Source: an uncultured Clostridia bacterium (GTDB lineage: Bacteria > Bacillota > Clostridia > TANB77 > CAG-508). From it: a stretch of 64,000 nt of DNA. The stretch covers positions 62,001 to 126,000 of the forward strand of contig CALXHF010000003.1 in NCBI GenBank assembly GCA_944388035.1, given 5' to 3'. Under the pieces are notes generated by a model. It saw nothing but the letters and a program-made list of their open reading frames with translations. It ran no database searches and was not told the DNA's origin. The translations under genes and the position numbers were made by a program. Below are positions 54,536 through 63,058 of the stretch, in pieces. Every line of letters begins with the position of its first letter. The first letter of the stretch is position 1.

Positions 54536-56242
54536 ATGAGTGCAAACATTATTGAAGTAACAGATTTAAAAGATATGTTAGAGAAAACAGGAAAATTATA
54601 TGGAGATAGACCAGGGTATAAAATTAAAATTGGTGAAGGAAAATATAAAGTTTATACACATAAAGAAATTAGAGATATGGTAAATTATTTAGGAACAGCC
54701 CTAATTAATTTAGGTTTAAAAGATAAAAGAATAGCTGTAATTGGAGAAAATAGATATGAGTGGGAACTTGCTTATTTGTCTATAGTTTGTGGTACAGGTG
54801 TAGTTGTTCCTTTAGATAGATCTCTTCCTGACAATGAATTAGAAGAATTAATTGAGAGGTCAGATGTTGAAGCAATTTTTTATTCTAAAAAATATGAAGA
54901 TGCAATAAAGAAAATCAGATATAGTGAAAAAAACAAGTTAAAACATCTTATTTCTATGGATACTACAGAACACGAAGAAGGAATTTATTCTGAAAAAGAA
55001 TTAATTGAAAAAGGAAAAGTTCTAGTAGAAGAAGGAAATAGAGAATTTTTAGATAGCAAAATTAATGCAGAAGAAATGAATATAATGTTATTTACTTCTG
55101 GTACAACTTCTAAATCAAAGGTTGTTGCATTATCACATAAGAATCTAGTATCAAATGTAATGGATTTTGCGTCTGTATTAACAGTTGATTCAAGTGATAG
55201 AATATTATCATTTTTACCATTACACCACGTATTTGAGTGTACTGTTGGTATGTTATATTCATTATATATAGGAGCTCAGAGGTCTTTTTGTGATGGAATA
55301 AGACATATTGTAGAAAATTTAAATGAATATGAAATAACATTTGCTTCTTTTGTTCCTGCAATATATGAAAGTATGTATAAAACAATTCTAAAAGGACTTG
55401 AAAAACAAGGTAAATTAGAAGTAGTTAAAAAACTTATGGAAGAAAACAGAAACAAAACGATGGCTGAGAAAAAAGAAATTTTTAAAGATATTCATAAAAT
55501 ATTTGGTGGAAATATAAAATTATTTGTAAGTGGAGCAGCAGCATTAGATAAAGAAGTTGAATATGCTTTTAGAGACTGGGGTATTAATTTATGCCAAGGA
55601 TATGGTCTAACTGAAACATCTCCAGTAATTGGCGTTGAAACAGATGAAAATTTTAGAGTTGGTTCAATAGGAAAAGCACTTCCTCATATTCAAGCAAGAA
55701 TAGATGATGCAAATGATGAAGGTATGGGAGAACTTACTGTAAAAGGTCCAAATGTAATGATAGGTTATTATGGAGATGAAGAAGCGACAAAAGAAGTTAT
55801 GGAAGAAGGCTGGTTTCATACAGGAGATTTAGCAAAAATAGATGAAGATGGTTATATTTTTATATGTGGAAGAAAGAAAAGTGTAATTGTTCTTAAAAAT
55901 GGTAAAAATATATTCCCAGAAGAAATGGAAGCTTTAGTTAATAAAATTGAAGGTGTAAAAGAATCTTTTATATTTGGAAAGAAACAATCAGATGATAAAG
56001 AAGATATTAAAATTAATGTTAAGATTATTTTTGATAGAGAAGTAATGAAAGAAGCATATAAAGCAACCACAGATGAGGAAATTTATAAAGTTTTATCTGA
56101 TAAGATAAAAGAAATAAACAAGATTATGCCTAAATATAAAGCTATTAGAGGTATGGTTATTTCTGAAGAACCTTTAATTAAAACTACCACTAATAAAATA
56201 AAAAGACAAGCAAATTTAGATGTTATAGAAAGCAAAAAATAA
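54536..56242 (+). CDS. Long-chain acyl-CoA/AMP-forming synthetase
   Basis: 568 residues from the ATG at 54536, with AAAGGAG 8 bases upstream. The adenylate-forming fold is clear: LFTSGTTSKSKVV (phosphate loop), the LPLHHVFE region, YGLTETSPV, GWFHTGDLAKID and the C-terminal GRKKSVIVLKNGKNIFPEE hinge; the catalytic lysine is in TTTNKIKRQA. It activates fatty acids with ATP and CoA (or ACP). A lipid-type operator overlaps its promoter, supporting a role in fatty-acid uptake or recycling. Confidence 0.92.
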   Translation: MSANIIEVTDLKDMLEKTGKLYGDRPGYKIKIGEGKYKVYTHKEIRDMVNYLGTALINLGLKDKRIAVIGENRYEWELAYLSIVCGTGVVVPLDRSLPDNELEELIERSDVEAIFYSKKYEDAIKKIRYSEKNKLKHLISMDTTEHEEGIYSEKELIEKGKVLVEEGNREFLDSKINAEEMNIMLFTSGTTSKSKVVALSHKNLVSNVMDFASVLTVDSSDRILSFLPLHHVFECTVGMLYSLYIGAQRSFCDGIRHIVENLNEYEITFASFVPAIYESMYKTILKGLEKQGKLEVVKKLMEENRNKTMAEKKEIFKDIHKIFGGNIKLFVSGAAALDKEVEYAFRDWGINLCQGYGLTETSPVIGVETDENFRVGSIGKALPHIQARIDDANDEGMGELTVKGPNVMIGYYGDEEATKEVMEEGWFHTGDLAKIDEDGYIFICGRKKSVIVLKNGKNIFPEEMEALVNKIEGVKESFIFGKKQSDDKEDIKINVKIIFDREVMKEAYKATTDEEIYKVLSDKIKEINKIMPKYKAIRGMVISEEPLIKTTTNKIKRQANLDVIESKK

Positions 56243-56345
56243 AATTGTAACAAAAATGTAATATTAAAAATTAGAATAAAGTATTTACAAACTACAGTGT
56301 TTCTTTTTATTATGTTTTTCATAAGATATAATAGGAGGAGATATT

Positions 56346-56867
56346 ATGTGTTGTAAAAACAATATATTAAAAGGAATATTAATAGCATTAGCATTAGTGG
56401 TTATTTTGATATTGGTAATAATTATTGTTAATAATAATGAAAACAACAACAATCCTAATATTTTAGTAGCAATAGCAGAACCAGGAGATAATACTACTCT
56501 TGGAACAACAGATATTAAATTTAGTAGAAACGAAATAGTAGAAGGAACAGCATTATCACATGAGGAAGGAAGTAGTATTATAAATATAAATGAGGCAGGA
56601 ATATATCAAATATCATATCAATTATATGGAGTGCAAGATACAACAGGAACATTTAACTTTAATGCAGTCTTGCTTGTAAATAATACAGCATTAAATGATA
56701 CATTTAATCAGTCGCCAGTAATAAGAAATAGTACTAGTAATAGGATGACATTAACAAGTACTGTAATATTGAGACTAAATAGTGGAGATACTCTGCAGTT
56801 ACAAGGAGTATCAATAGAAGATATAAGATATGATAATGCTAGAATAGATATAGAAAAAATAGGTTAA
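56346..56867 (+). CDS. Membrane-anchored C1q/TNF-like (BclA C-terminal-like) surface protein
   Basis: 173 residues behind GGAGGAG. A signal-anchor (about 8-30) precedes a jelly-roll-like domain: ISYQLYG, FNFNAVLLVNNTAL, TSTVILRLNSGDTLQLQGVS, the strand pattern of BclA C-terminal and C1q/TNF folds. It lacks the collagen-like repeats of spore BclA. Probably a trimeric exposed domain; role unknown. Confidence 0.75.
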   Translation: MCCKNNILKGILIALALVVILILVIIIVNNNENNNNPNILVAIAEPGDNTTLGTTDIKFSRNEIVEGTALSHEEGSSIININEAGIYQISYQLYGVQDTTGTFNFNAVLLVNNTALNDTFNQSPVIRNSTSNRMTLTSTVILRLNSGDTLQLQGVSIEDIRYDNARIDIEKIG

Positions 56868-56888
56868 AAGGTATTTTTACCTTTTTTC
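56866..56888 (+). terminator. Terminator of the C1q-like gene
   Basis: AAAAGGTA pairs with TACCTTTT and ends in T residues, starting at the stop codon. Confidence 0.8.
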
Positions 56889-57008
56889 TTTTTGGTCTTC
56901 TATTTTGCAAATATGTTACAATTGTATTACTTTTTTGTGTCTTTCGTTGTAAAAAATGGTTAATATGTTATAATTGGGGTAAGATAAAATTACAAAGGAG
57001 GAGTAATT

Positions 57009-58175
57009 ATGTTAAAATCAAACGTAGCGTGGAGTACAAACGAAAATAGTTATGAACAAGGAAAGGAAACAGCTAAAAAAGCAGTGGTGGATTTAGTAGA
57101 AACTAAAGTTGCTTTTTTGTATACATCAGTAGATAGTGATGTAAAAGAAGTATTGGAAGGAGCTAAATCAGAACTTGGAACTGCACCAATAATTGGTTGT
57201 ACATCTAGTGCAGGAATTATCACACCAGATGGTTTTATTACAGGAGAAAAAGGCTTTACAGGAATATTAGCTTTAGGAGATCCAAGTTTAAAAGTAGGAG
57301 TTGCAGGCTCTGAAAGAGGTAAAAACCCAAGAGAAACAGGAAGAAAATTAGCAAAAGAAGCAATGGAAAAAGCAGGGAAAGATTGTGTGCCAGCATATTT
57401 TTATATGGTAGCATCACCAGCTGAGGAAGAAGAATACATCAAAGGAATTGAAGATGTTGTAGGAAGAGTTCCAATATTTGGTGGTAGTGCAGCAGACAAC
57501 ACTGTAGAAGGAAAATGGAGTATATTTACAAATGATAAAATATTTAGCGATGGAGCAGCAATAGCATTTTTCTATACAGATAAGGAAATTAAAAATGTAT
57601 TCACAGGAGCATATAATGAAACAACAAATTCAGGAGTAATAACAAAAGTAGAAGGAAAAAGAACATTAGTTGAAATAGATGGGATTCCTGCTCAAAAGAA
57701 GTATGCAGAATGGACAGGAGTAAAAGCAAAAGATATGAAAGAAAATAATCTTTTAGTAACAACAATTACAAGACCTTTGGGAGTAAAAGATAGATTAGGA
57801 GATTTAATAGCAATTCGTCATCCAATGTATGGAAACAAAGATGGTTCAATGAACATAGGAGCAAATCTAGCAGTAAACACAGCAGTAATTCAAATGGAAG
57901 CAACAGTTGATGAATTAATTGATTCTACAGGAAAAACAATGAAAGAATTAAACAAAAATATGGAAAGTGAAGTCGGAGCATATCTATTAGTACATTGTGG
58001 AGGAAGAAGATTAGGAATTGGAGATAGAATTGATGAAGTTGCAAAACAATTAAAGAAAGAAGCAAAAGGAGTACCTTTCCTTACAATATTTACGTTTGGT
58101 GAATATGGTGTAAGAGACCACGGTTCAAACACAACAGGAGGTTTAATGCTATCATTTACAGGATTTGGTAAATGA
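57009..58175 (+). CDS. FIST-domain sensory protein
   Basis: 388 residues behind GGAGGAG. The FIST_N region (VAFLYTSVDSDVKEVLEGAK, IIGCTSSAGII, GKNPRETGRKLAKEAM) is followed by FIST_C (PIFGGSAADN, FTNDKIFSDGAAIAFFYTD, LVHCGGRRLGIG, FLTIFTFGEYG). It is a free-standing FIST with no fused kinase or methyl-acceptor domain. FIST is proposed to bind small ligands such as amino acids. The ALDH gene follows 111 bases later, possibly in one transcript. Confidence 0.9.
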   Translation: MLKSNVAWSTNENSYEQGKETAKKAVVDLVETKVAFLYTSVDSDVKEVLEGAKSELGTAPIIGCTSSAGIITPDGFITGEKGFTGILALGDPSLKVGVAGSERGKNPRETGRKLAKEAMEKAGKDCVPAYFYMVASPAEEEEYIKGIEDVVGRVPIFGGSAADNTVEGKWSIFTNDKIFSDGAAIAFFYTDKEIKNVFTGAYNETTNSGVITKVEGKRTLVEIDGIPAQKKYAEWTGVKAKDMKENNLLVTTITRPLGVKDRLGDLIAIRHPMYGNKDGSMNIGANLAVNTAVIQMEATVDELIDSTGKTMKELNKNMESEVGAYLLVHCGGRRLGIGDRIDEVAKQLKKEAKGVPFLTIFTFGEYGVRDHGSNTTGGLMLSFTGFGK

Positions 58176-58286
58176 AGAGCAGGGAAAAAACCACAAAACA
58201 ATAATAAATATGTGTGTACATTAGAAAACTTTGGAGATGGAACACAAAAAATATGTAAAATCGTAAATAATAAGGAGGTAGCAAGC

Positions 58287-59720
58287 GTGAAAAATTTAAT
58301 TGGTTATGAGTGGAAAGATGCTTCAAATGGAGCAGTAATAGAAGTTGTAAATCCAGCAACTCAAGAATTAATAGACACAGTACCTAATGTAACAGATGAA
58401 GATGTAGATGAAGCAGTAAAAGTAGCAATGGTGGAACAAAAAAAATGGGAAAAAGTATCTATATATGAAAGAGCAGATATATTATATAGATTTGTAGACT
58501 TGATAGAAGAAAATAAAGAAAGATTAGCAGTACTTTTATCAAATGAAACAGGAAAACCAATAAAAGAAGCAAGAGGAGAACTTGCAAATGTAAGAATAGG
58601 CGTTAGAGGTTTTGTAGAAAAAGCAAAACACTTATATGGAAAATCAGTACCAGAAGGATCAGAAGCAGGACAAGAAAAAACAATACAATTTACAAAAAGA
58701 TACCCAATAGGAGTAATTGCTGCAATTATACCATTTAACTTCCCAAGCGATTTGTTCTGTCAAAAAGTACCACCAGCATTAATGATGGGAAATAGTATAA
58801 TAGTAAAACCATCAAATTACAACCCATTAACATTAATAGAATATGTAAAATTAATGATTGAAGCAGGAGTACCAGCAGGTTGTATACAAATATTAACAGG
58901 AGATGGACCAACAGCAGGGCAAGCTTTAGCTAGACATCCTGGTGTACACTTAGTATCTTTAACAGGTGGAACAGCAGCTGGAATTCAAACAATGGGAACT
59001 TGTTCACAAAACTTAACACACGTAATGTTAGAACTTGGTGGAAATGATGCTTTTATATTCCTAGAAGATGGAGATATGGACTTAGCAGTAAAAGAAACAA
59101 TTTGGGGAAGATTATATAATGGTGGACAAGTATGTTGTGCAAGTAAAAGATTTTTAATACACAACTCTAGAAAACAAGAATTTATAGATAGAATGAAAGA
59201 AGTAATAGCAGGTTTAAAAGTTGGAGACCCAATGGAAGAAGACACAGATATGGGACCAATGATTAATATAAATGCAGCAAAAAGAATTGAAGAACAAGTG
59301 AACCAAATGGTAGCAGAAGGAGCAACAGTAGTTTGCGGAGGAAGAAGAGAAGATGCATATTATTATCCAACAATCTTAGATAATGTAACAAAAGATATGG
59401 AAGTTGCAAAAGATATGGAAATATTTGGACCAGTAATATCTGTAATAGGATTTGATGATGTAGAAGAAGCAATTAAAATTGCTAACCAATCTTCATATGG
59501 ACTATGTGGTTGTGTAATATCAAAAGACGTATCTAGAGCTATGAAAATAGCAGACAGATTAGAGTGTGGAGGAGCAGTAGTAAACGGAGCAAGCTTCTAT
59601 CGTTCATTTGAAATGCCATTTGGAGGATGGAAACACTCAGGAATAGGAAATGAAGGTGTTATGACAACATTAGAAGAAATGTCAAGAATAAAAACAATAG
59701 TGTTAAAAAATATCTTATAA
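58287..59720 (+). CDS. NAD(P)-dependent aldehyde dehydrogenase
   Basis: 477 residues. I chose GTG 58287, with AAGGAGG 8 bases upstream, which gives the ALDH start KNLIGYEWKDASNG; an in-frame frame reaching back to 58212 has no site. Catalytic Glu249 is in LELGGND and Cys283 in GGQVCCASKR; PFNFPSDLF, KPSNYNP and LTGGTAAG line the cofactor site. The set resembles succinate-semialdehyde and glyceraldehyde-3-phosphate (GAPN-like) members; the substrate is open. Together with the downstream alcohol dehydrogenase it suggests aldehyde/alcohol fermentation. Confidence 0.88.
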   Translation: MKNLIGYEWKDASNGAVIEVVNPATQELIDTVPNVTDEDVDEAVKVAMVEQKKWEKVSIYERADILYRFVDLIEENKERLAVLLSNETGKPIKEARGELANVRIGVRGFVEKAKHLYGKSVPEGSEAGQEKTIQFTKRYPIGVIAAIIPFNFPSDLFCQKVPPALMMGNSIIVKPSNYNPLTLIEYVKLMIEAGVPAGCIQILTGDGPTAGQALARHPGVHLVSLTGGTAAGIQTMGTCSQNLTHVMLELGGNDAFIFLEDGDMDLAVKETIWGRLYNGGQVCCASKRFLIHNSRKQEFIDRMKEVIAGLKVGDPMEEDTDMGPMININAAKRIEEQVNQMVAEGATVVCGGRREDAYYYPTILDNVTKDMEVAKDMEIFGPVISVIGFDDVEEAIKIANQSSYGLCGCVISKDVSRAMKIADRLECGGAVVNGASFYRSFEMPFGGWKHSGIGNEGVMTTLEEMSRIKTIVLKNIL

Positions 59721-59749
59721 ATTTAAGGTAAGATAGAATAAAATACCAA

Positions 59750-59788
59750 AAGAGATGTTTATTAAATATTTTAAATAAACATCTCTTA
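59750..59788 (+). terminator. ALDH terminator
   Basis: AAGAGATGTTTATT pairs with AATAAACATCTCTT. Confidence 0.8.
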
Positions 59789-59817
59789 GGTTGAAATTTA
59801 AAGAAAAGGTGAATTAA

Positions 59818-60480
59818 ATGGATAAAAAGAAAAAAATAATACTAATTTCAGTAATAGTAATTGTTGTTTTAATAATTATAGGTGGAGGAATATGGTATTT
59901 TATTTCAAAAAACAGTAATAATAATGAGACAGTAAATGAGAGTGCTGAAAACTCAAAATTAAGTAAATTATACCAAGAATTAAATAGTAAAAATTCGTTT
60001 AGTTTTGAAACAATATTAGATGATAATAATAAAATGTTTTACGCAAAATCAGGAAATACAGCATATACAGATACTAACTATAATGGAAATGAAACAAAAT
60101 ATGTAATAAAAGATGGAAATTCATATTTATTAGTAGACAGCTCAAAAACATATTATACTTATAAAAATAATATGGTAAACTTGAATAAAGTGCAAGAAGC
60201 ATTTGATGAATTAATAAATGGAGAAGGCTATGAAACAGGAAAAGAAGAGATAAATGGAGAAAACTATAATTATGAACAATATGTGGGAAAAACAAATTTA
60301 ACACTTCAAAGTTTTGACGATGACACAAATAATGTGAAAACTAGATTATATTTTAAAGAAAATGATTTAGTTTATATAAAAACAATATCAGAAGAAACAG
60401 AAGAATTATTAAAAGTAAATATATCATATGAAGTAGACCAAAATTTATTTGAAATACCAGAAGATTATAAAGAAGCATAG
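59818..60480 (+). CDS. Membrane-anchored hypothetical protein
   Basis: 220 residues. KKK then a hydrophobic anchor (IILISVIVIVVLIIIGGGIWYFI), a Ser/Asn-rich linker and a beta-rich outer domain (FSFETILDDNNKMFYAKSG, YVIKDGNSYLLVDSSKTYY, LFEIPEDYKEA). The VDQNLFEIPEDYK ending recalls LolA/LppX-like lipid- or polymer-binding domains of Firmicutes, but I cannot confirm it. AAAGGTGAA precedes the ATG. Confidence 0.65.
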   Translation: MDKKKKIILISVIVIVVLIIIGGGIWYFISKNSNNNETVNESAENSKLSKLYQELNSKNSFSFETILDDNNKMFYAKSGNTAYTDTNYNGNETKYVIKDGNSYLLVDSSKTYYTYKNNMVNLNKVQEAFDELINGEGYETGKEEINGENYNYEQYVGKTNLTLQSFDDDTNNVKTRLYFKENDLVYIKTISEETEELLKVNISYEVDQNLFEIPEDYKEA

Positions 60481-60584
60481 AAAAAAATTTAAACAAAAAA
60501 ATTGTTATATAAAAAAATCATTAGTTAAAAAATATATAAAATTGAAAATAAAAAGGAAAATAGATTTTAAGGAGGAATAAAAAA

Positions 60585-61745
60585 ATGTCAGAAAAATTTG
60601 TTTTAAATGAAACATCTTACTTTGGAAGAGGAGCAAGAGAAGAATTGGCAACAGAAATTAAAAATAGAGGCTTTAAAAAAGTATTTTTAGTAAGTGATAA
60701 ATCATTAGTAGAAGCAGGGGTATGTAGCAAAGTAGAAGAAGTTTTAAATAATGCAGGAGTACCATATGATTTGTATGATGAAATAAAACCAAACCCAACA
60801 ATAAAAAATGTATTGGATGGAGTAGATGCTTGTAAAAAATCAAAAGCAGATTTAATAGTAGCAGTAGGAGGAGGTTCTAGTATAGATACAGCAAAAGGAA
60901 TATCAATAGTTATGACAAACCCAGAAAGAGCAGACATAAAGTCATTAAATGGAGCATCAAATACAGTAAATAGAGGTATGCCATTAATAGCACTTCCAAC
61001 AACAGCAGGAACAGCAGCAGAAGTTACAATAAATTATGTAATAACAGATGAAGATGCAAAAATAAAAATGGTATGTGTAGACCCAAATGATATACCAATA
61101 TTAGCAATTGTGGACTCAGAACTTATGGCATCAATGCCAAAATCATTAGCAGCAGCAACAGGTATGGATGCATTAACACACGCAGTAGAGGGCTATATAA
61201 CAAAAGCACATAATGATATGTCAGATATGTTCCATATGCAAGCAATAAAGATGATATTTAAGTATTTACCGCTAGCCGTAAATGAAAAAGACCCGGTAGC
61301 AGTTGAAAAAATGGGTATGGCACAATATATAGCAGGTATGGGCTTTAGCAATGTAGGACTTGGAATAGTACACTCAATGGCACACCAATTAGGAGCAGTA
61401 TATGATACACCACACGGAATAGCAAACGCAATGCTATTACCAACAGTAATGAGATTTAATGGAGAAGACTCAGCTACAGCTGGAAGATTTAGAGAAATAT
61501 TAGTAAACATCGGAAGACCAGATGCAGAGCACTTAAATGACCAAGATGTTATAAACACATTTGTATGGATGATATCAGAACTTAGTAAAGCAGTAGGAAT
61601 AACAACAACAATAAAAGATTATGGAGCAAAAGAAGAAGACTTTGAAATGCTAGCAGAAAAGGCAATGAACGATCCTTGTAAACCAGGAAACCCAAGAGAA
61701 GTAACAAAAGAAGACTTTATAGAATTATATAGAAGAGCAATGTGA
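60585..61745 (+). CDS. Iron-containing (group III) alcohol dehydrogenase
   Basis: 386 residues behind AAGGAGG. The N-terminal NAD(P) domain has AVGGGSSIDTAKGI and PTTAGTAAEVT. The metal ligands lie in GMDALTHAVEGY (Asp and His near 195-199), GIVHSMAHQLGA and TPHGIANAMLLP. It resembles butanol and 1,3-propanediol dehydrogenases, reducing aldehydes at the end of fermentation. The stop TGA is the first triplet of a palindromic repeat. Confidence 0.93.
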   Translation: MSEKFVLNETSYFGRGAREELATEIKNRGFKKVFLVSDKSLVEAGVCSKVEEVLNNAGVPYDLYDEIKPNPTIKNVLDGVDACKKSKADLIVAVGGGSSIDTAKGISIVMTNPERADIKSLNGASNTVNRGMPLIALPTTAGTAAEVTINYVITDEDAKIKMVCVDPNDIPILAIVDSELMASMPKSLAAATGMDALTHAVEGYITKAHNDMSDMFHMQAIKMIFKYLPLAVNEKDPVAVEKMGMAQYIAGMGFSNVGLGIVHSMAHQLGAVYDTPHGIANAMLLPTVMRFNGEDSATAGRFREILVNIGRPDAEHLNDQDVINTFVWMISELSKAVGITTTIKDYGAKEEDFEMLAEKAMNDPCKPGNPREVTKEDFIELYRRAM

Positions 61746-61811
61746 GAATTTTAGGGACGGGGCATTTTTTGTCTCATTTTTAAAAAGTGAGAAAAAAAGG
61801 CCCGTCCCCAA
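61743..61811. repeat. Dispersed palindromic repeat, copy 4
   Basis: TGAGAATTTTAGGGACGGGGC-ATTTTTTGTCTCA faces GTGAGAAAAAAAGG-CCCGTCCCC. The outer TTCTCA end is missing. It supplies the stop codon of the alcohol dehydrogenase and probably terminates it. Confidence 0.8.
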
Positions 61812-61892
61812 TTGTCGCAAAATTTCAAAAAATACTTGTAATTTTTGTAAAAATGTGCAATAATAATATTGTTATAAGAAAAAACGTAAAAA

Positions 61893-62168
61893 AGAGGAGT
61901 AAATTTATACTAGTTTTTAGAGAATAGAAGTTATAAGCTGTAAGCTTCTTAAATATAGGTAAATTGAAGGTAGCTTTTTTGTTAGTATTCTGAGAAACGT
62001 TTGATTTAAGAATATTCGGGTTACTCCGTTAAAAGTAAACAAGATATTATCTAATTGATTTCTATACTTGTTTTAATTTACTAAATACAAATAAATTGAA
62101 TTTTAGATAATAATTAAGGTGGTACCGTGAGATATATAGCTCGCCCTTATTTTAGGGGCGAGCTTTTT
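61893..62168 (+). promoter_or_regulatory. T-box leader of the epimerase-valS unit
   Basis: The leader opens with an AGAGGAGTAAA-type stem I base, has a stem II element around CGGGTTACTCCGTTA, and then the T-box itself AAGGTGGTACCGTGAGAT (62115-62132), where the TGG bulge pairs with uncharged tRNA. An intrinsic terminator, AGCTCGCCC with GGGCGAGCT plus T5 (62138-62168), follows. With valS downstream, a Val (GUN) specifier is expected, but I could not place the specifier loop with certainty. Confidence 0.92.
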
Positions 62169-62205
62169 GTAAATAGTAATATGAAAAAATAAAGGTTGTG
62201 AGGTT

Positions 62206-63028
62206 ATGATAGAAATTAATAGTAAGAGGGAAGGTGCAGAGCTTACAAGTAAAAAGTTTAATGGAAAAGAAATGTTATACCAAGGTGGAGCTTGGAATAG
62301 GCACGCACCAATATTATTTCCGATAGTTGGAAGATTAAAAAATGATGAAACTATAATAAATGGAAAAGTTTATCATATGAAACAACATCGGATTTGCAAG
62401 AGATATGGAATTTACGGAATTAGAAAAAACCAAAACTTGCCATAAATATGTGTTAGAAAGCAATTTAGAAACAATGAAAATGTTTCCGTTTAAATTTGAT
62501 TTATATGTAACTTATGAAGTAGAAGAAAACAGAGTTATTACTATTTATGAAGTAATAAATAAAGATGAAAAAGAAATGCTATTTGGAATAGGTGGACATC
62601 CTGCATATATTTGTGATTATTCAAGTGGTAATTATAGTATAGAATTTGAAGACAAAGAAGATAGTATAAAATTTTTTAGTCTAGATAATGGTTTAGTAAT
62701 AGATAAAGAAACTAAAAATTTGTTAGAAAATAATTCTATATACTTAAACAAAAATAGTTTTGTAAATGATGCAATTATTATAAAAAATATAAAATCTAAT
62801 AAAGTATTCTTAAAAGAAAAAAATAGGAAGATTTTAGAATTTGATTTTACAGGTTTTCCTTATCTTGGAATATGGGCAAAAATAGGAGCACCTTTCGTCT
62901 GTATTGAACCTTGGATGAATACTGCTGATAAAATAAGTTCAGATGGAAATTTTAGTAATAAAGAAAATATTTTAAAGTTAAAACCTGATGAAAAATTTAA
63001 GTGTAGTTATAGTGTTAAATTTTTATAA
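62206..63028 (+). CDS. Aldose 1-epimerase (LacX/galactose mutarotase-like), read through a +1 frameshift at CGG
   Basis: The frame from ATG 62206 reads MIEINSKREGAELTSKK, then PILFPIVGRLKND and VYHMKQH, followed by CGG (62389-62391); continuing in frame gives R-I-C-K-R and a stop at 62443. Skipping the C yields KQH-G-FARDMEF, the hallmark motif of LacX-like epimerases, and then an open frame to 63028 with GIGGHPAY, FPYLGIW and CIEPWMNTAD. The combined product is 273 residues, a near-normal length. Epimerases of this type convert alpha- and beta-anomers of aldoses. GAGG precedes the ATG. The gene sits between a T-box leader and valS, so it is co-regulated with tRNA charging, which is unusual for a sugar enzyme. 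Confidence 0.85.
62386..62392 (+). other. Candidate +1 frameshift site CAT-CGG-A in the epimerase
   Basis: CAT is the conserved His of Q-H-G-F-A-R-D, CGG the only in-frame CGG of the gene, and GGA (62390-62392) the conserved Gly in the +1 frame. Same NNT-CGG-A form as the other two sites. Confidence 0.85.
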
Positions 63029-63058
63029 AATAAAATTAAATAAAAAGGAGAGATTATT

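Noticed and set aside
21324..61811. CRISPR array from the repeated GGGACGGGG units
   Set aside because: The copies are tens of kilobases apart, palindromic and without regular spacers; no cas genes are present.
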